Positions 37,826 through 48,891 of a stretch of DNA of 64,000 bases are shown here, piece by piece (the stretch's first letter is position 1; each line of letters starts with the position of its first letter). This stretch comes from Pseudohongiella acticola. GTDB lineage: Bacteria > Pseudomonadota > Gammaproteobacteria > Pseudomonadales > Pseudohongiellaceae. The notes beneath the pieces were generated by a model. That model saw nothing but the letters and a program-made list of their open reading frames with translations. It searched no databases and was not told where the DNA came from. The position numbers and the translations under genes were made by a program. Location: the NCBI RefSeq assembly GCF_001758195.1, contig NZ_MASR01000001.1:2294001-2358000 (forward strand). Reading direction: 5' to 3'.

Positions 37826-39262
37826 TCAGGCACCCAGGTATGAATTGATGGCGTCAGCCACCAGACGCCCTTCGTCGATGGCACGAACCACCAGCGACTG
37901 ACCGCGTCGGCAATCGCCGGCGGCAAAGACTTTCGGGTTGTTGGTGCGGAAGTCCTTGTACTCGGCTTTGTAGTTGGAGCGTTGATCCAGTTCCAGTCCG
38001 AGCGGGTTGCTGACATAGTGTTCTGGCCCCAGGAAACCCATGGACAGCAGAATCAGCTCAGCTTCCCAGAACTTGGTAGACCCGGGTACTTCCTTGAAAT
38101 TGCCATCAACTTCAACGGTGTTGATGCCCAGCAGTTTGCCGTGCTCGTCGCGGACAAACTCTTTGCCGCTGATGGAGTATTCGCGCGGGTCATTGCCATC
38201 GCGATGTGCTGCTTCTTCGTGGCCGTAATCGACACGATGAATTTTTGGCCACAGCGGCCAGGGGTTGTCGGCGGGCCGCTCGCGTGAGGGCTTGGGCATG
38301 ATCTCGAAGTTGACCAGAGATTTGCAGCCGTGGCGCAGCGAGGTGGCGATACAGTCAGTCCCGGTGTCACCGCCACCAATCACAATCACGTTTTTGTCTT
38401 TGGCCGTGATGTACTGGCCGTCTTTCAGCTCGGAGTCCAGCAGGCTCTTGGTGTTGGCGGTCAGGAATTCCATGGCGTAATGCACGCCCGGGCCTTCGCG
38501 GCCGGGGATGCCCAGATCGCGCGCGGTGGTGGCGCCGGTGGCGAGACACATGGCGTCAACATTGCCCAGCAGTTCGTCGGCCGGAATGGCGTTGTCGCCT
38601 TTGCCGCCGATATCTGCACCGGTGACAAACTTGACGCCTTCTTCTTCGAGCAATTTGACACGGCGGTCAACAACGTCTTTTTCCAGCTTCATGTTCGGGA
38701 TACCGTACATCAGCAGGCCACCGATGCGGTCAGCGCGCTCGTAAACGGTGACTTCGTGACCGGCCTGATTCAGTTGCGCGGCGGCGGCCAGACCGGCAGG
38801 GCCTGATCCGATGACAGCCACTTTTTTGCCGGTGCGCAGTGTTGGCACATGGGCGCGCACCCAGCCGTTTTCGAAACCTTTGTCGATGATGGCGTTTTCA
38901 ATGTTCTTGATGGTCACGGCCGGTTCGTTGATGCCCAGTACACAGGAGCCTTCACACGGTGCCGGACAGACACGGCCGGTAAACTCGGGGAAGTTATTGG
39001 TTTTGTGCAGGCGGTCCAGGGCATCGCGCCACTGACCTTTATAAACCAGGTCATTCCATTCCGGAATCAGGTTGTAAACCGGGCAGCCATTGTCAGACTG
39101 GCAAAATGGTACACCACAATCCATGCAGCGAGCGCCCTGGGTCGCCAGGTGCTGTTCGTCGTGCTCGGTGTAGATTTCCTTATAATCAAGGAGTCGTTCC
39201 GCTGGCGCACGATACGGTTCAGTCTTGCGCTCAAATTCTTTAAAACCTGTTGGCTTACCCAT
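37826..39262 (-). CDS. gltD: Glutamate synthase (NADPH) small subunit
   Basis: Flavoprotein that feeds electrons from NADPH to GltB for glutamate synthesis. 478 residues. The N-terminal domain holds the Fe-S cluster cysteines in CMDCGVPFC and [12 protein letters not shown]-binding [13 protein letters not shown] and NADPH-binding GGGDTGTDC follow. It lies downstream of gltB on the same strand, 120 bases apart, in the standard gltBD order. Confidence 0.96.
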   Translation of the reverse strand: MGKPTGFKEFERKTEPYRAPAERLLDYKEIYTEHDEQHLATQGARCMDCGVPFCQSDNGCPVYNLIPEWNDLVYKGQWRDALDRLHKTNNFPEFTGRVCPAPCEGSCVLGINEPAVTIKNIENAIIDKGFENGWVRAHVPTLRTGKKVAVIGSGPAGLAAAAQLNQAGHEVTVYERADRIGGLLMYGIPNMKLEKDVVDRRVKLLEEEGVKFVTGADIGGKGDNAIPADELLGNVDAMCLATGATTARDLGIPGREGPGVHYAMEFLTANTKSLLDSELKDGQYITAKDKNVIVIGGGDTGTDCIATSLRHGCKSLVNFEIMPKPSRERPADNPWPLWPKIHRVDYGHEEAAHRDGNDPREYSISGKEFVRDEHGKLLGINTVEVDGNFKEVPGSTKFWEAELILLSMGFLGPEHYVSNPLGLELDQRSNYKAEYKDFRTNNPKVFAAGDCRRGQSLVVRAIDEGRLVADAINSYLGA

Positions 39263-39354
39263 GTTTTAACCTATTCTTCGAAATTTATATCCTGGCAGGC
39301 TGTTCACAAACGGCCACACCCAATGGTCTTGTTCGCCTGTTCTGCGAACCGTCT

Positions 39355-39386
39355 GTTGTACCCAGACTAAGTTGTACCCAGACTAA
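39355..39386. repeat. 16-bp tandem duplication at the gltB stop
   Basis: GTTGTACCCAGACTAA occurs twice in direct tandem. The second copy contains the gltB stop codon (TAG on the minus strand). A small hairpin (GTTCGC/GCGAAC) lies just beyond at about 39331-39349. Confidence 0.9.
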
Positions 39387-42300
39387 ACTGCGACCGCCTG
39401 TTCTTTTGCTGCCATTTCCGCCAGTACGCGCTTGTAATCGCTGGGCATGACTTTGACAAACTGTTGTACGGCCTGATCCCAGTTATCCAGAATCTGCTTT
39501 GCCACTGCTGAGTCGGTATAGTGCAGGTGGTTGCTGATCAGTGTCTTCAGCTCCTCCAGGTCGGCAGCATCGCTGACGCCTTCCAACTCGTAGGACTCGG
39601 TGTTGCACTGGCGGGCGAAGCTCTTGTCCTGATCCCAGACATACGCCACGCCGCCACTCATGCCGGCGCCGAAGTTGCGGCCGGTCTGACCCAGAATGAC
39701 CACGCGGCCCCCGGTCATGTACTCGCAGCCGTGATCACCGATGCCTTCAACAACGGCAGATGCGCCGGAGTTACGCACCGCAAAACGTTCGGCGGCGATG
39801 CCGCGGAAGTAGGCTTCGCCACCGGTGGCGCCGTACAGATTGACGTTACCGGCGATGATGTTTTCTTCAGCCTTGAAGCTGCTGTTTTTGGGCGGGTACA
39901 CCACGATGCGGCCGCCAGACAGACCCTTGCCGACAAAGTCGTTGCAGTCGCCTTCTACGGTGATGGTGATGCCCTTGGCCAGCCATGCACCCAGGCTCTG
40001 TCCGGCCGAGCCGTTCAGTTTGATATTGATGGTGCCGTCGGGCAGCATCTGCTCGCCCCAGCGCTTGGCCACTTCGTTGGACAGCATGGTGCCGACCACG
40101 CGATTGATATTGATCACCGGCAGTTCGATGTCGACTTTCTCGCCTTTCTCCAGCGCCGGTGCGGCCAGTTCGATCAACTGATTGTCCAGCGCCTTGTCCA
40201 GGCCGTGGTCCTGAGTCAGCGTCTGGTAAGTGCCGGTGTCGGGGAACACTGCCTTGGCTGGTGCCAGTATCCTGCTCAGATCCAGGCCTTTGGCTTTCCA
40301 GTGATCAATGGCGATGTTGCTTTCCAGCAGATCAACACGGCCGACCATTTCGTTCAGCGTGCGAACACCAAGACGCGCCATGATCTCGCGCAACTCTTCG
40401 GCCACCATGAACAGGTAGTTGACCACGTGTTCAGGTTGACCCTTGAATTTCTTGCGCAGGGCCGGGTCCTGTGTGGCAATGCCGACCGGACAGGTATTGA
40501 GGTGACACTTACGCATCATGATGCAGCCCAGTGTGACCAGCGGTGCAGTGGCAAAACCAAATTCTTCCGCGCCCAAAAGTGCAGCAATGGCAACGTCGCG
40601 ACCGGTCTTGAGCTGACCGTCAGTCTGCAGCACCACGCGTGAGCGCAGGTTGTTCATCACCAGTGTCTGGTGGGTCTCGGCGACGCCCAGCTCCCACGGC
40701 AGACCAGCGTGCTTGATCGAGGTCAGCGGCGAGGCACCGGTACCGCCATCATGGCCGGCAATCACCAGGTGATCGGTCTTGGCTTTGGTGACACCCGCAG
40801 CAACCGTACCCACGCCGATTTCGGAGACCAGCTTGACACTGATGCGAGCCTGACGGTTGGCATTTTTCAGGTCATGGATCAACTGCGCCATGTCCTCAAT
40901 GGAATAGATGTCATGGTGTGGCGGTGGTGAGATCAGACCCACGCCCGGGGTTGAGTGCCGGATACGGGCAATCTGCTCGTCCACTTTGCCGCCGGGCAAC
41001 TCACCGCCCTCGCCTGGCTTGGCGCCCTGGGAAATCTTGATCTGAATTTCGTCAGCGTTGCTCAGGTACCAGATGGTGACACCAAACCGACCGGACGCCA
41101 CCTGCTTGATGGCAGAACGCTTGGAGTCGCCATTAGCCATGGGCTGGAAACGAATCGGGTCTTCACCACCTTCACCGGTGTTGGACTTGCCGCCCAGTCG
41201 GTTCATGGCAACGGCCAGCGCTTCGTGGCTTTCCTCGGAAATGGAACCAAAGCTCATGGCGCCAGTGGCGAAGCGTTTGACGATGTCCTTGGCTGATTCG
41301 ACCTCTTCCAGCGCGATTGCCGCCGTATCCTGACGGAAGTTCAGCAGGCCACGCAATGTGCAGGCGCGGGTTGTCTGTTCGTTGGTGTACTTGGCGAACA
41401 CCTTGTACGCGTCCGGGCTGTTGGTGCGCGCTGCATTCTGCAGGTTAAAGATCGCGCTGGGATCCCACATGTGGCTGTCGCCACCGTTACGCCAGTGGAA
41501 ATCACCCGGGTTATTCAGCACCGGAATGCGGTTTTCGTCCTTGGCCGGGAAGCCGAGACGGTGACGGCGTTCGGTTTCTTCAATCAGGGTGGCAAAATCC
41601 ACGCCCTGAACGCGGCTGGCGGTGCCCACAAAACAACGGGCAACGATGTCATCGGCCAGACCCACGGCTTCAAAAATCTGCGCGCCTTTATATGAATGCA
41701 GGGTGGAAATGCCCATTTTGGCCATGACCTTGAGCATGCCCTTGGCCACTGCCTTTTTATAGGCATACACAACTTTGTCTTCGGTGTCGTAGTCGGTGCC
41801 GATCAGGCCATCAAGCTGCGCCTGCCACACTGCCTCGAATGCGAGGTAAGGATTCACTGCGTCTGCACCGTAGCCGGTGAGCAGGCAGAAGTGATGCACT
41901 TCACGGGCCTCGCCGGTTTCCACAATCAGACCGATGCGAGTGCGCTCGTGAGTCTTGATCAGGTGGTGGTGAACCGCGCCACAGGCGATCAGTGCGCTGA
42001 TGGCAGCCCGGTTTTTGCTGATATTGCGGTCAGACAGGATGACAAAGGCATAACCGTCGGCAATGGCCTGGCTGGACTCGGTGCAGATACGTGCCAGGGC
42101 GCCCTTGAAAGAATCATCGGCAGTGACGTCATAAGTGATATCGATGACTTTGGTGCGCAGGCCGTTGTAGTCCATGTTGGCAATGGTCTGCAGCTGCTTG
42201 TTGGACAGGATCGGGTGCTTCAGGCTGAGTCGGTGTGCCTGTGCTTCAGTGGTTTCCAGCAGGTTGCCTTCCGGGCCGATGAAACATTCCAGCGACATGA

Positions 42301-43951
42301 CAACTTCTTCGCGGATGGAGTCGATAGCGGGGTTGGTTACCTGTGCAAACAGTTGCTTGAAGTAGTCATAGATCATGCGTGGCTTGTCGGACAGACATGC
42401 CAGTGCGGAGTCGTTACCCATGGAGCCGAGCGGGTCACGGGCCTGGGTGATCATCGGCAGCAGCATGAACTGCATGGTCTCAGTGGTGTAACCAAAGGCC
42501 TGCATGCGTGCCAGCACATTCTCCGAATCCAGCGAATGCGCTTCATTGCCGTCCGAGAGTTTGTCCAGGGTGACTTTCTGGTTCGACAGCCACTCGCCGT
42601 AAGGGCGCTTGGCAGCAATGCTCTGCTTCAGTTCGGCGTCGGGAATCAGGCGACCCTGTTCAAAGTCGAGCAGGAACATGCGGCCCGGTTTCAGGCGACC
42701 CTTCTCCTTGACGTTGGCTGGATCCACTTTTACCACGCCTACTTCTGACGCCATGATGACCTTGTCGTCATGTGTCACATAATAACGGCTTGGGCGCAGG
42801 CCGTTGCGATCGAGTACGGCGCCGATGTAATGGCCGTCAGAGAACACAATGGAGGCAGGGCCGTCCCAGGGTTCCATCAAGGCGGAATGGAATTCGTAGA
42901 AATCCTTTTTGTCCTGCGTCATGTTGACGTCGGACTGCCAGGCTTCCGGAATCATCATCATCACCGCTTCCTGCAGTGAGCGGCCGGACAGCAGCATGAA
43001 CTCAAGAACGGCGTCAAATGAGCCGGAGTCCGAGCAGTCGGAGTCGATGATAGGGAACAGGTCTTTTAATTTGTCATCAAACAGATCGGTGTTCAGCGTG
43101 CCTTCTCGTGCCACCATCTGGTTGACGTTGCCGCGCAGTGTATTGATTTCACCGTTATGGCTCATGAAACGGTTAGGCTGAGCACGATCCCATGACGGGA
43201 AGGTATTGGTGCTGAAACGTGAATGCACCATTGCCATGTGGGTTTCACAGGTAGGGTTGGTCAGATCTTTGTAGAACGGGAACAACTGACCCGGTGTCAG
43301 CATGCCTTTATAGACGATGACTTTGGTGGACAGGCTGCAGGCGTAGACCATTTTGGCCTCGCTCAGTGATTTGTCACCGCGCAGCTTGTGGGTAAATCGC
43401 TTGCGAATAATGTACAGCTTGCGCTCAAAGGCTTCTTTATCGAGGCCGTCAGCGGCGCCTATAAACAGTTGCTCGATCTGTGGCTGTGCCATGCGCGCAG
43501 CCGGGCCGACATCGGCGCCGTCTGCATCAACCGGTACTTCGCGCCAGCCCAGCAGGGTCTGACCTTCTTCGGCGATGATCTGATTGATGGCATCGCGGCA
43601 GAATTCACGCTCTTTGCTGATCTGGGGTAAAAAGATGTTGCCCACGGCGTACTGGCCGGCGGCGGGCAGCTCGGTGCCCAGCTCGTTTTTGGTGACATCG
43701 GCAAAGAAGGAGTGCGGCAATGCCATCAGGATGCCGGCGCCGTCACCGGTGTTGGCTTCAAAGCCACAACCACCGCGGTGATCCATGCGCGAGTTCAGAT
43801 GGTAGGCATCCAGCATGATCTGGTGACTGGGGCGACCCTTGATATCTGCCACAAAACCTACGCCGCAGGAGTCTTTTTCACTTGCCGGATCATAAAGTCC
43901 GGTTTGTTCGGGGAAACCAAACTTGTAGGGGTGTTGGGCTTGTTCAGTCAT
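39383..43951 (-). CDS. gltB: Glutamate synthase large subunit
   Basis: Converts glutamine and 2-oxoglutarate to two glutamates. 1522 residues. The mature N-terminus should be Cys29 ([10 protein letters not shown]), the Ntn glutaminase nucleophile, after removal of a 28-residue propeptide. The amidotransferase domain, central domain and FMN-binding synthase barrel follow, with the 3Fe-4S cysteines in [12 protein letters not shown] near residue 1155. The C-terminal GXGXG beta-helix ends the protein (about 1260-1500, with [11 protein letters not shown]). Confidence 0.98.
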   Translation of the reverse strand: MTEQAQHPYKFGFPEQTGLYDPASEKDSCGVGFVADIKGRPSHQIMLDAYHLNSRMDHRGGCGFEANTGDGAGILMALPHSFFADVTKNELGTELPAAGQYAVGNIFLPQISKEREFCRDAINQIIAEEGQTLLGWREVPVDADGADVGPAARMAQPQIEQLFIGAADGLDKEAFERKLYIIRKRFTHKLRGDKSLSEAKMVYACSLSTKVIVYKGMLTPGQLFPFYKDLTNPTCETHMAMVHSRFSTNTFPSWDRAQPNRFMSHNGEINTLRGNVNQMVAREGTLNTDLFDDKLKDLFPIIDSDCSDSGSFDAVLEFMLLSGRSLQEAVMMMIPEAWQSDVNMTQDKKDFYEFHSALMEPWDGPASIVFSDGHYIGAVLDRNGLRPSRYYVTHDDKVIMASEVGVVKVDPANVKEKGRLKPGRMFLLDFEQGRLIPDAELKQSIAAKRPYGEWLSNQKVTLDKLSDGNEAHSLDSENVLARMQAFGYTTETMQFMLLPMITQARDPLGSMGNDSALACLSDKPRMIYDYFKQLFAQVTNPAIDSIREEVVMSLECFIGPEGNLLETTEAQAHRLSLKHPILSNKQLQTIANMDYNGLRTKVIDITYDVTADDSFKGALARICTESSQAIADGYAFVILSDRNISKNRAAISALIACGAVHHHLIKTHERTRIGLIVETGEAREVHHFCLLTGYGADAVNPYLAFEAVWQAQLDGLIGTDYDTEDKVVYAYKKAVAKGMLKVMAKMGISTLHSYKGAQIFEAVGLADDIVARCFVGTASRVQGVDFATLIEETERRHRLGFPAKDENRIPVLNNPGDFHWRNGGDSHMWDPSAIFNLQNAARTNSPDAYKVFAKYTNEQTTRACTLRGLLNFRQDTAAIALEEVESAKDIVKRFATGAMSFGSISEESHEALAVAMNRLGGKSNTGEGGEDPIRFQPMANGDSKRSAIKQVASGRFGVTIWYLSNADEIQIKISQGAKPGEGGELPGGKVDEQIARIRHSTPGVGLISPPPHHDIYSIEDMAQLIHDLKNANRQARISVKLVSEIGVGTVAAGVTKAKTDHLVIAGHDGGTGASPLTSIKHAGLPWELGVAETHQTLVMNNLRSRVVLQTDGQLKTGRDVAIAALLGAEEFGFATAPLVTLGCIMMRKCHLNTCPVGIATQDPALRKKFKGQPEHVVNYLFMVAEELREIMARLGVRTLNEMVGRVDLLESNIAIDHWKAKGLDLSRILAPAKAVFPDTGTYQTLTQDHGLDKALDNQLIELAAPALEKGEKVDIELPVININRVVGTMLSNEVAKRWGEQMLPDGTINIKLNGSAGQSLGAWLAKGITITVEGDCNDFVGKGLSGGRIVVYPPKNSSFKAEENIIAGNVNLYGATGGEAYFRGIAAERFAVRNSGASAVVEGIGDHGCEYMTGGRVVILGQTGRNFGAGMSGGVAYVWDQDKSFARQCNTESYELEGVSDAADLEELKTLISNHLHYTDSAVAKQILDNWDQAVQQFVKVMPSDYKRVLAEMAAKEQAVAV

Positions 43952-44504
43952 AGGTCGCTAAGTCTCGTTAATTCGTTATAGTGTATCCGCTTCGGCAATC
44001 GTTAACGTTCCTGGCCGACACGATCGATCTTCAAGCACTGCAGGCAGGGAGATGCGTGGGTTTTGGGTTTTGGTTTGACGCGGCTCGGTGAAGCTGCCTG
44101 CACCCCGGTCGGCGTATCCGGCATAGTCTGAACAATAGTCCGGACGGTAGTACCACCACAGTACGCTGTAATACGGGGGCTGGACACAATACCACCGAAC
44201 GAAAATATGTCAAGCTGTGACGATACCGGTCCGGGGCGTATCTTGGCTTGATAAATGTTCATGTCTGGATTAACCTTCTTCTCCTGTATGCCCCCTGAAT
44301 CCCTAGGCTGTACAAGCATTTTACAGGGTACTGACGCACTTGCTTAACGTCAGTGGAGGCGACCGGCGTCAGCGTGGTTACTGCGAGGCGGCCCGGAAAG
44401 CGTCAAGCAGGCTCGGCGGATTGAGCACCGTCGCGTGCATGTAGGTCACATGGTGTCTGGAAAACGCCTTAAAAAACAATATATTACAATTGAGGGGAAA
44501 TCGC
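43952..44504. other. Intergenic region upstream of gltB and the cytochrome b gene
   Basis: 553 bases between divergent genes. It should contain both promoters. A minus-strand ORF (44002-44319; best internal start about 44265 with AAGAAGG upstream) exists, but its product looks like random sequence and I do not call it. I see no RNA gene or strong terminator. Confidence 0.5.
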
Positions 44505-45260
44505 GTGGAAATCGTACGTTATAGACGGGATGTATGGGGTGATGAGGTCATTCTGGGTGTGTCCTGGGATCTGCTGTGGGTCGTCGCCGTTGCAATACTG
44601 GTGCTTCTCGCTGCCCATGCCATTTTTATGGCTGCACTGGCCAAGAAAAAAGCCAAGCCCTCACCCGAAGGTCGCAAAGTCAGCCGTCACGACGTCATCG
44701 ACCGCGCCTTTCACTGGATAATGGCCGGCTGTGTGCTGGTTCTGATCGTCACCGGTGTCATGCCCATTATTGGTCTGCGCTTTGCGTGGCTGGATATTCA
44801 CTGGATTGCCGGCCTGCTGCTGACATTCGTGGTGATCTTTCACATCATCCGTGCCTCGTTCTGGCAGGACTTCAAGTCCATGCTGATGACGCCCTCAGAT
44901 TTTGCCGAGCCGTTTGATGAAAACCGCAAGCCGGGCAAATACTCGTTTGAGCAGAAAGGTATGCACTGGGCGATGACCGTGCTGGTACTGCTGGTGATTG
45001 TGACCGGCATCATCCTGTTCATGAACATCCGCACCCCGTTCTGGGAGCGTCCGTCGGTGGCTGATGAAGCGCAACTCGGCCTGATGTTCTTGCTGCACGG
45101 CCTGGCGACACTGGCGCTGGTGGCCTTTACGGCGATACACATCTACTTTGCGGTGCGTCCGGAGAAGATCTTCTATACCCGTTCAATGGTGAAGGGCTGG
45201 ATCTCCGAAGATGAAATGCGCGCGAATCACGACACAAGCAAATGGAAGGTGAAAGATTGA
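44505..45260 (+). CDS. Membrane cytochrome b (b561/formate-dehydrogenase-gamma-like)
   Basis: 251 residues. One N-terminal helix (about 15-40) is followed by a four-helix cytochrome b unit with candidate heme ligands in RAFHWIMAG, DIHWIAG, VIFHIIRA, MHWAMTV and TAIHIYFA. This pattern fits di-heme cytochromes of the b561/FdhI/HydC type that anchor a periplasmic enzyme and move electrons to or from quinone. No catalytic partner is adjacent, only a small soluble protein. I prefer the GTG at 44505, with GAGGGGA upstream, to a TTG at 44490. Confidence 0.75.
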   Translation: MEIVRYRRDVWGDEVILGVSWDLLWVVAVAILVLLAAHAIFMAALAKKKAKPSPEGRKVSRHDVIDRAFHWIMAGCVLVLIVTGVMPIIGLRFAWLDIHWIAGLLLTFVVIFHIIRASFWQDFKSMLMTPSDFAEPFDENRKPGKYSFEQKGMHWAMTVLVLLVIVTGIILFMNIRTPFWERPSVADEAQLGLMFLLHGLATLALVAFTAIHIYFAVRPEKIFYTRSMVKGWISEDEMRANHDTSKWKVKD

Positions 45261-45673
45261 CCGACGTAAAGAACCTGGAAAAAGATATTGAGGTAGTCGA
45301 GTCCGGCTACGAGTTTCTGCTGGCGTATGCTGCTCAAGGGCGTCCGCCGCATGACGAGTCGACGTATCCGACACCTCACGCCCGGCCGACGCTGGAAGAG
45401 ATGCTGGCGTCCATGCAGAATGTGCTGGCCGCGCTGGGAGATACCGAGGACGAGTATGAGCAGGTGGTTGCGGAAGATATTCGCAAGGCCAGCGCTACGC
45501 TTCGTTTTGTGCTGGCGCAGCCGTTGATGAGCTCGGAGCTGGTGGACAACCTGAATGCGTCCATCCACCTGCGCGCGGTGTTAACCGATTTCTTCCTGTA
45601 CAGTGAGATTTTTAAACCGTCTGCGCAGAGCAAGCCCACTGCCCAGGAAGAGCCGCTGTTCAAGAAAGCCTGA
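45257..45673 (+). CDS. Hypothetical acidic helical protein coupled to the cytochrome b
   Basis: 138 residues, no signal peptide, no membrane helix and no Cys, predicted mostly helical and acidic (EDIRKASATLRFVLAQ, SSELVDNLNASIHLRAVLTDFF). I do not recognise the family. The TTG at 45257 overlaps the cytochrome stop in TTGA and is preceded by GGAAGGTGA, a typical coupled start. An ATG at 45242 is the alternative. The coupling suggests a cytosolic partner or assembly factor for the cytochrome. Confidence 0.65.
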   Translation: MTDVKNLEKDIEVVESGYEFLLAYAAQGRPPHDESTYPTPHARPTLEEMLASMQNVLAALGDTEDEYEQVVAEDIRKASATLRFVLAQPLMSSELVDNLNASIHLRAVLTDFFLYSEIFKPSAQSKPTAQEEPLFKKA

Positions 45674-45692
45674 ACGTGCAGTTGAGACGCAG

Positions 45693-45726
45693 TAAAAAAG
45701 CCACCTAAACCCGGTGGCTTTTTTTT
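45693..45726 (+). terminator. Rho-independent terminator of the cytochrome b operon
   Basis: GCCACC and GGTGGC form a stem with a 7-base loop, preceded by an A-run and followed by eight Ts. It starts 20 bases after the stop of the small gene. The A-run makes it able to work in both directions. Confidence 0.88.
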
Positions 45727-45819
45727 GCCTGTGTCTTCTTTCTCGGCGAATTTTGTGCGCGCGGTTTTATCCGTGCGATCAGGCTCTGGTTGATGGTGGC
45801 CTGATCAATGGTGTCCTGA

Positions 45820-45972
45820 TTAAGCATTCACCATGGTGATGAAAACGCCCGCCGCCAGAGTCAGGGTGAGCAGGAACATGAACACCTTAAATCCTTTTCC
45901 GCGCTTATTTCCCCAGTTGTAGCCCTCGTCCTCAATGAAGATGGGATTGATGCTGCGTTTGAATAACCTCAT
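45820..45972 (-). CDS. Small single-helix membrane protein (50 aa)
   Basis: 50 residues: a charged N-terminal half (MRLFKRSINPIFIEDEGYNW, then NKRGKGFK) followed by one hydrophobic helix at about residues 30-47 and a very short tail. It has an ATG with GAGGT eight bases upstream and a clean TAA stop. Family not recognised. It sits alone between the terminator of the cytochrome operon and the DUF5916 gene, transcribed toward the terminator. Confidence 0.6.
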   Translation of the reverse strand: MRLFKRSINPIFIEDEGYNWGNKRGKGFKVFMFLLTLTLAAGVFITMVNA

Positions 45973-46239
45973 TGGCATACCTCGTGTCTACTGCTAACTA
46001 CTGACGAATGACATCGGCCGTGCTGAGCTGTCGTCACCGGCCTTCATTTAATAGGACAACAATATGAGCAAAAAATTTGCGATGAAATATGGCAATGTCA
46101 TGTCCAATTCTGACAATCGCGCAATTATGGCGCATTGTGACAAAGTGAAACGCGCCCGCGTTTCTGGCAGGTGGCGGCTGGTGGCCGTCAGGCAAGCTGA
46201 TATAATCGCGCCAAACTAAAAATAAGGTAGCAGACCATC

Positions 46240-48678
46240 ATGCCGGTTCTCTCTGTCAGAGCACTCCATCACGCCCCACTGTTCCGAATCGCGGGTGCGC
46301 TACGCACACTTTCTATCGCCCTGTTCTCTGTGTCTGCTGTTGTGACTGCGCCCATGGCCTCTGCCCAGAGTGCGGCCGATGTTCTGCAGATGCCCAAGAT
46401 TGCAGATGACGTTGCTGATATCGAACTGGATGGTTTCCTGACTGAATCGGTGTGGCGGGACCTGACCCCGTTCGATGGTATGCGGGTCATCAATCCCGAT
46501 ACGCTGGAACCGGCTTCGTTGCCTACCGATAGCCGCATTTTCTACAACGATCGCGGCATCTATGTCGGTGTCATGAATTTCCAGCCGCCCGAAACACTGG
46601 TCGCGCGCATGAGCTCGCGTGACGACGGTGTGCAGCGTGATGGTTATGTGATTTCCGTAGATGCTTCCGGCGAAGGCCTGTACGGCTACTATATGCGCAT
46701 CAATCTGGGCGGCACCATGTCGGACGGCACCATTCTGCCGGAAAAGCAGATCAGCCGGGATTGGGATGGTCCCTGGCAGGCCGTGACCCAGGAGCTGGAC
46801 AATGGCTGGTCCGCCGAGATCTTTATCCCCTGGAGCATGATGGCGCTGCCGGATGCCGGCGACACCCGTCAGATCGGTATTTACACCGAGCGTATGCTGG
46901 CCTCGGAAAACGAGACCTGGTCATGGCCCGCTCTGCCCAACACCAACCCTGAGTACCTGTCGGCGTTCCAGAAATTCGAATTGCAGGGTGTCACGCCCAG
47001 TACCCAGTTCACCTTTTATCCCTATGCGTCGGCGACCTATAACAATATCACCGGTGACAGTGAAGGTCGGGTCGGTGCTGACGTGTACTGGCGGCCAAAT
47101 TCCAACACGCAGCTATCAGCCACGCTAAACCCGGATTTTGGCACCGTTGAATCCGACGACATCGTCGTCAATCTGGGCGCATTTGAGACCTTTTTCTCGG
47201 AAAAGCGCACCTTTTTCCTGGAAGGCCAGGAAGTGTTCACCGCGTCGCCGCGTGCCAGTGGCGGTCCGTTTGGGCCCACCACCGTGCTCAACACCCGGCG
47301 AATCGGCGCCGCGCCTGATTTCGACATTCCGGCCGGCGTTGAAACACGCACCACCGAACGCAACACGCCCACTGAGTTGCTGGGCGCCGTCAAGATCACT
47401 GGTTCCCAGGGCAACTGGCGTTACGGCTCGCTGCTGGCCAGCGAAGACGATACCGTGATTCGTGGCACCGCCGCTGATGGCTCGCGGGTCAACGTGCAGG
47501 CGCAGGGGCGTGATTTTGCCATTGGCCGGTTGTTATACGAAGACACCAGCGGCGGCGGCCGTCGTGGCATCGGCTGGATTGGCACGCGTCTGCAGCACGC
47601 GGACCGTGATGCCACGGTCAACGGCGTTGATGTGGCCTGGTTCTCGCGCGACACGCGCTGGGTGTTTGATGGTCAGCTTCTGCATAGTGATGTTGATGAC
47701 GAAACTGGCAAAGGCGGCTTTTTTGACCTCAACTACCGGCCCTCGCGCGGTATTGATCACTCCATCACCGGCACATTTCTGGATGACAAACTGAACATCA
47801 ATGATGTCGGTTATGTACAGCGTAACGATCATTACGTGCTGGATTACCGCCTGAGCGTCACTGAATCCGGGTTGACCCGCTACCGCAGCCGCCAGCGCAG
47901 CATGAGTGTCATCAACCAATGGAACGGTGACGGCAGGCCTGTGCGGCTGGGGTTGTTCTTTGGTCAGAACGTCACCTATCAGAACAACACCTCGCTGAAC
48001 CTGAACTTTCGTTACTTCCCACCTCGCGTGGATGACCGTTTGAGTCGTGGCAATGGCACCTTCAAGATTCCTCACCGCGTGGCCTATGATTTTACCTGGC
48101 GCAGTGACCGCTCGTTGCCGCTGAGCTACAGCGTCGGCATCAGCAATTCCGAAGAAGACCTGGGTTCCAACAACATCAACTACAGCCTGGGTCTGGAGTG
48201 GCAGCCCAATGACCGCTTCTCGACCGGGCTCGAAGTCGATTACCGGGTGCGCGATTCATGGCTGGTGCATCAGGGCGACAATCGCCTGACCGCATTCACC
48301 GCCGTGGGCTGGTTCCCGGAACTGAACGCCAGTTACTTTATCAATGCCCGTCAGCAGTTCCGCGTGTCCATGCAATGGACCGGCATCAAGGCGCAGGAAG
48401 ATGAGTTTTACCTGATCGACCAGACCGATGTCCGGCATCTGAATCAGGTGGCACGACCGGGCTGGGCATCGGGTGATTTCAACGTCAGCCAGATGAGCTT
48501 CCAGGCTCGTTATCGCTGGGAGATTGCACCGCTGTCGGATCTGTTTGTTGTCTATACCCGAGGCAGCAACCTGCCCCGCAATGCAACGGGGGATTATCAG
48601 GACCTACTGTTTGATGCCTGGAGTGAGCGGATAACAGATACCGTGGTTATTAAGCTCCGCTACCGCCTGGGAAGCTAG
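46240..48678 (+). CDS. DUF5916 outer-membrane protein with CBM9-like N-terminal domain
   Basis: 812 residues. After a signal region (to about residue 42, SASAQ-type cleavage in PMASAQS) comes a carbohydrate-binding-family-9-like beta-sandwich (about 50-230). DUF5916 follows, with LNPDFGTVESDDIVVNL and EKRTFFLEGQEVF near residues 295-335. The rest looks like an outer-membrane beta-barrel ending in VIKLRYRLGS. The family is common near proteases and TonB systems in marine bacteria; its function is unknown. The next gene on the strand is a separate unit. Confidence 0.82.
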   Translation: MPVLSVRALHHAPLFRIAGALRTLSIALFSVSAVVTAPMASAQSAADVLQMPKIADDVADIELDGFLTESVWRDLTPFDGMRVINPDTLEPASLPTDSRIFYNDRGIYVGVMNFQPPETLVARMSSRDDGVQRDGYVISVDASGEGLYGYYMRINLGGTMSDGTILPEKQISRDWDGPWQAVTQELDNGWSAEIFIPWSMMALPDAGDTRQIGIYTERMLASENETWSWPALPNTNPEYLSAFQKFELQGVTPSTQFTFYPYASATYNNITGDSEGRVGADVYWRPNSNTQLSATLNPDFGTVESDDIVVNLGAFETFFSEKRTFFLEGQEVFTASPRASGGPFGPTTVLNTRRIGAAPDFDIPAGVETRTTERNTPTELLGAVKITGSQGNWRYGSLLASEDDTVIRGTAADGSRVNVQAQGRDFAIGRLLYEDTSGGGRRGIGWIGTRLQHADRDATVNGVDVAWFSRDTRWVFDGQLLHSDVDDETGKGGFFDLNYRPSRGIDHSITGTFLDDKLNINDVGYVQRNDHYVLDYRLSVTESGLTRYRSRQRSMSVINQWNGDGRPVRLGLFFGQNVTYQNNTSLNLNFRYFPPRVDDRLSRGNGTFKIPHRVAYDFTWRSDRSLPLSYSVGISNSEEDLGSNNINYSLGLEWQPNDRFSTGLEVDYRVRDSWLVHQGDNRLTAFTAVGWFPELNASYFINARQQFRVSMQWTGIKAQEDEFYLIDQTDVRHLNQVARPGWASGDFNVSQMSFQARYRWEIAPLSDLFVVYTRGSNLPRNATGDYQDLLFDAWSERITDTVVIKLRYRLGS

Positions 48679-48708
48679 GGAAGCTACCGTCGTTGCCATT
48701 GCTTCGTT

Positions 48709-48767
48709 AAAAACAGGCTTAAGATGCTCACTTACTTACAGTAAGCTCCGCGCTTACGCCTGTTTTT
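48709..48767. repeat. Imperfect palindromic element with nested stem
   Basis: AAAAACAGGC at 48709-48718 pairs perfectly with GCCTGTTTTT at 48758-48767. A nested stem CTTAC/GTAAG lies inside at 48731-48745. It begins 30 bases after the DUF5916 stop and ends in Ts, so it could terminate transcription. The nested structure and length suit a dispersed palindromic repeat. Confidence 0.6.
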
Positions 48768-48891
48768 GCCTTGCACTGGCGGCCTCGCTTACGCTGCCCT
48801 TAATGTGGCAAGCGTCAGTGAATTGTCATAAAAGTGTTGTAGACTGGATTGTCGGCGGCACCAACATTTATGGTTAAAAAGGGATACACTG

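Noticed and set aside
39521-40642. 373-codon plus-strand ORF
   Set aside because: Entirely antisense to gltB, which matches its family over its full length.
44002-44319. Minus-strand ORF of 105 codons upstream of gltB
   Set aside because: Its product has no coherent composition or domain and no clear family; a fair ribosome site before an internal ATG is the only support.
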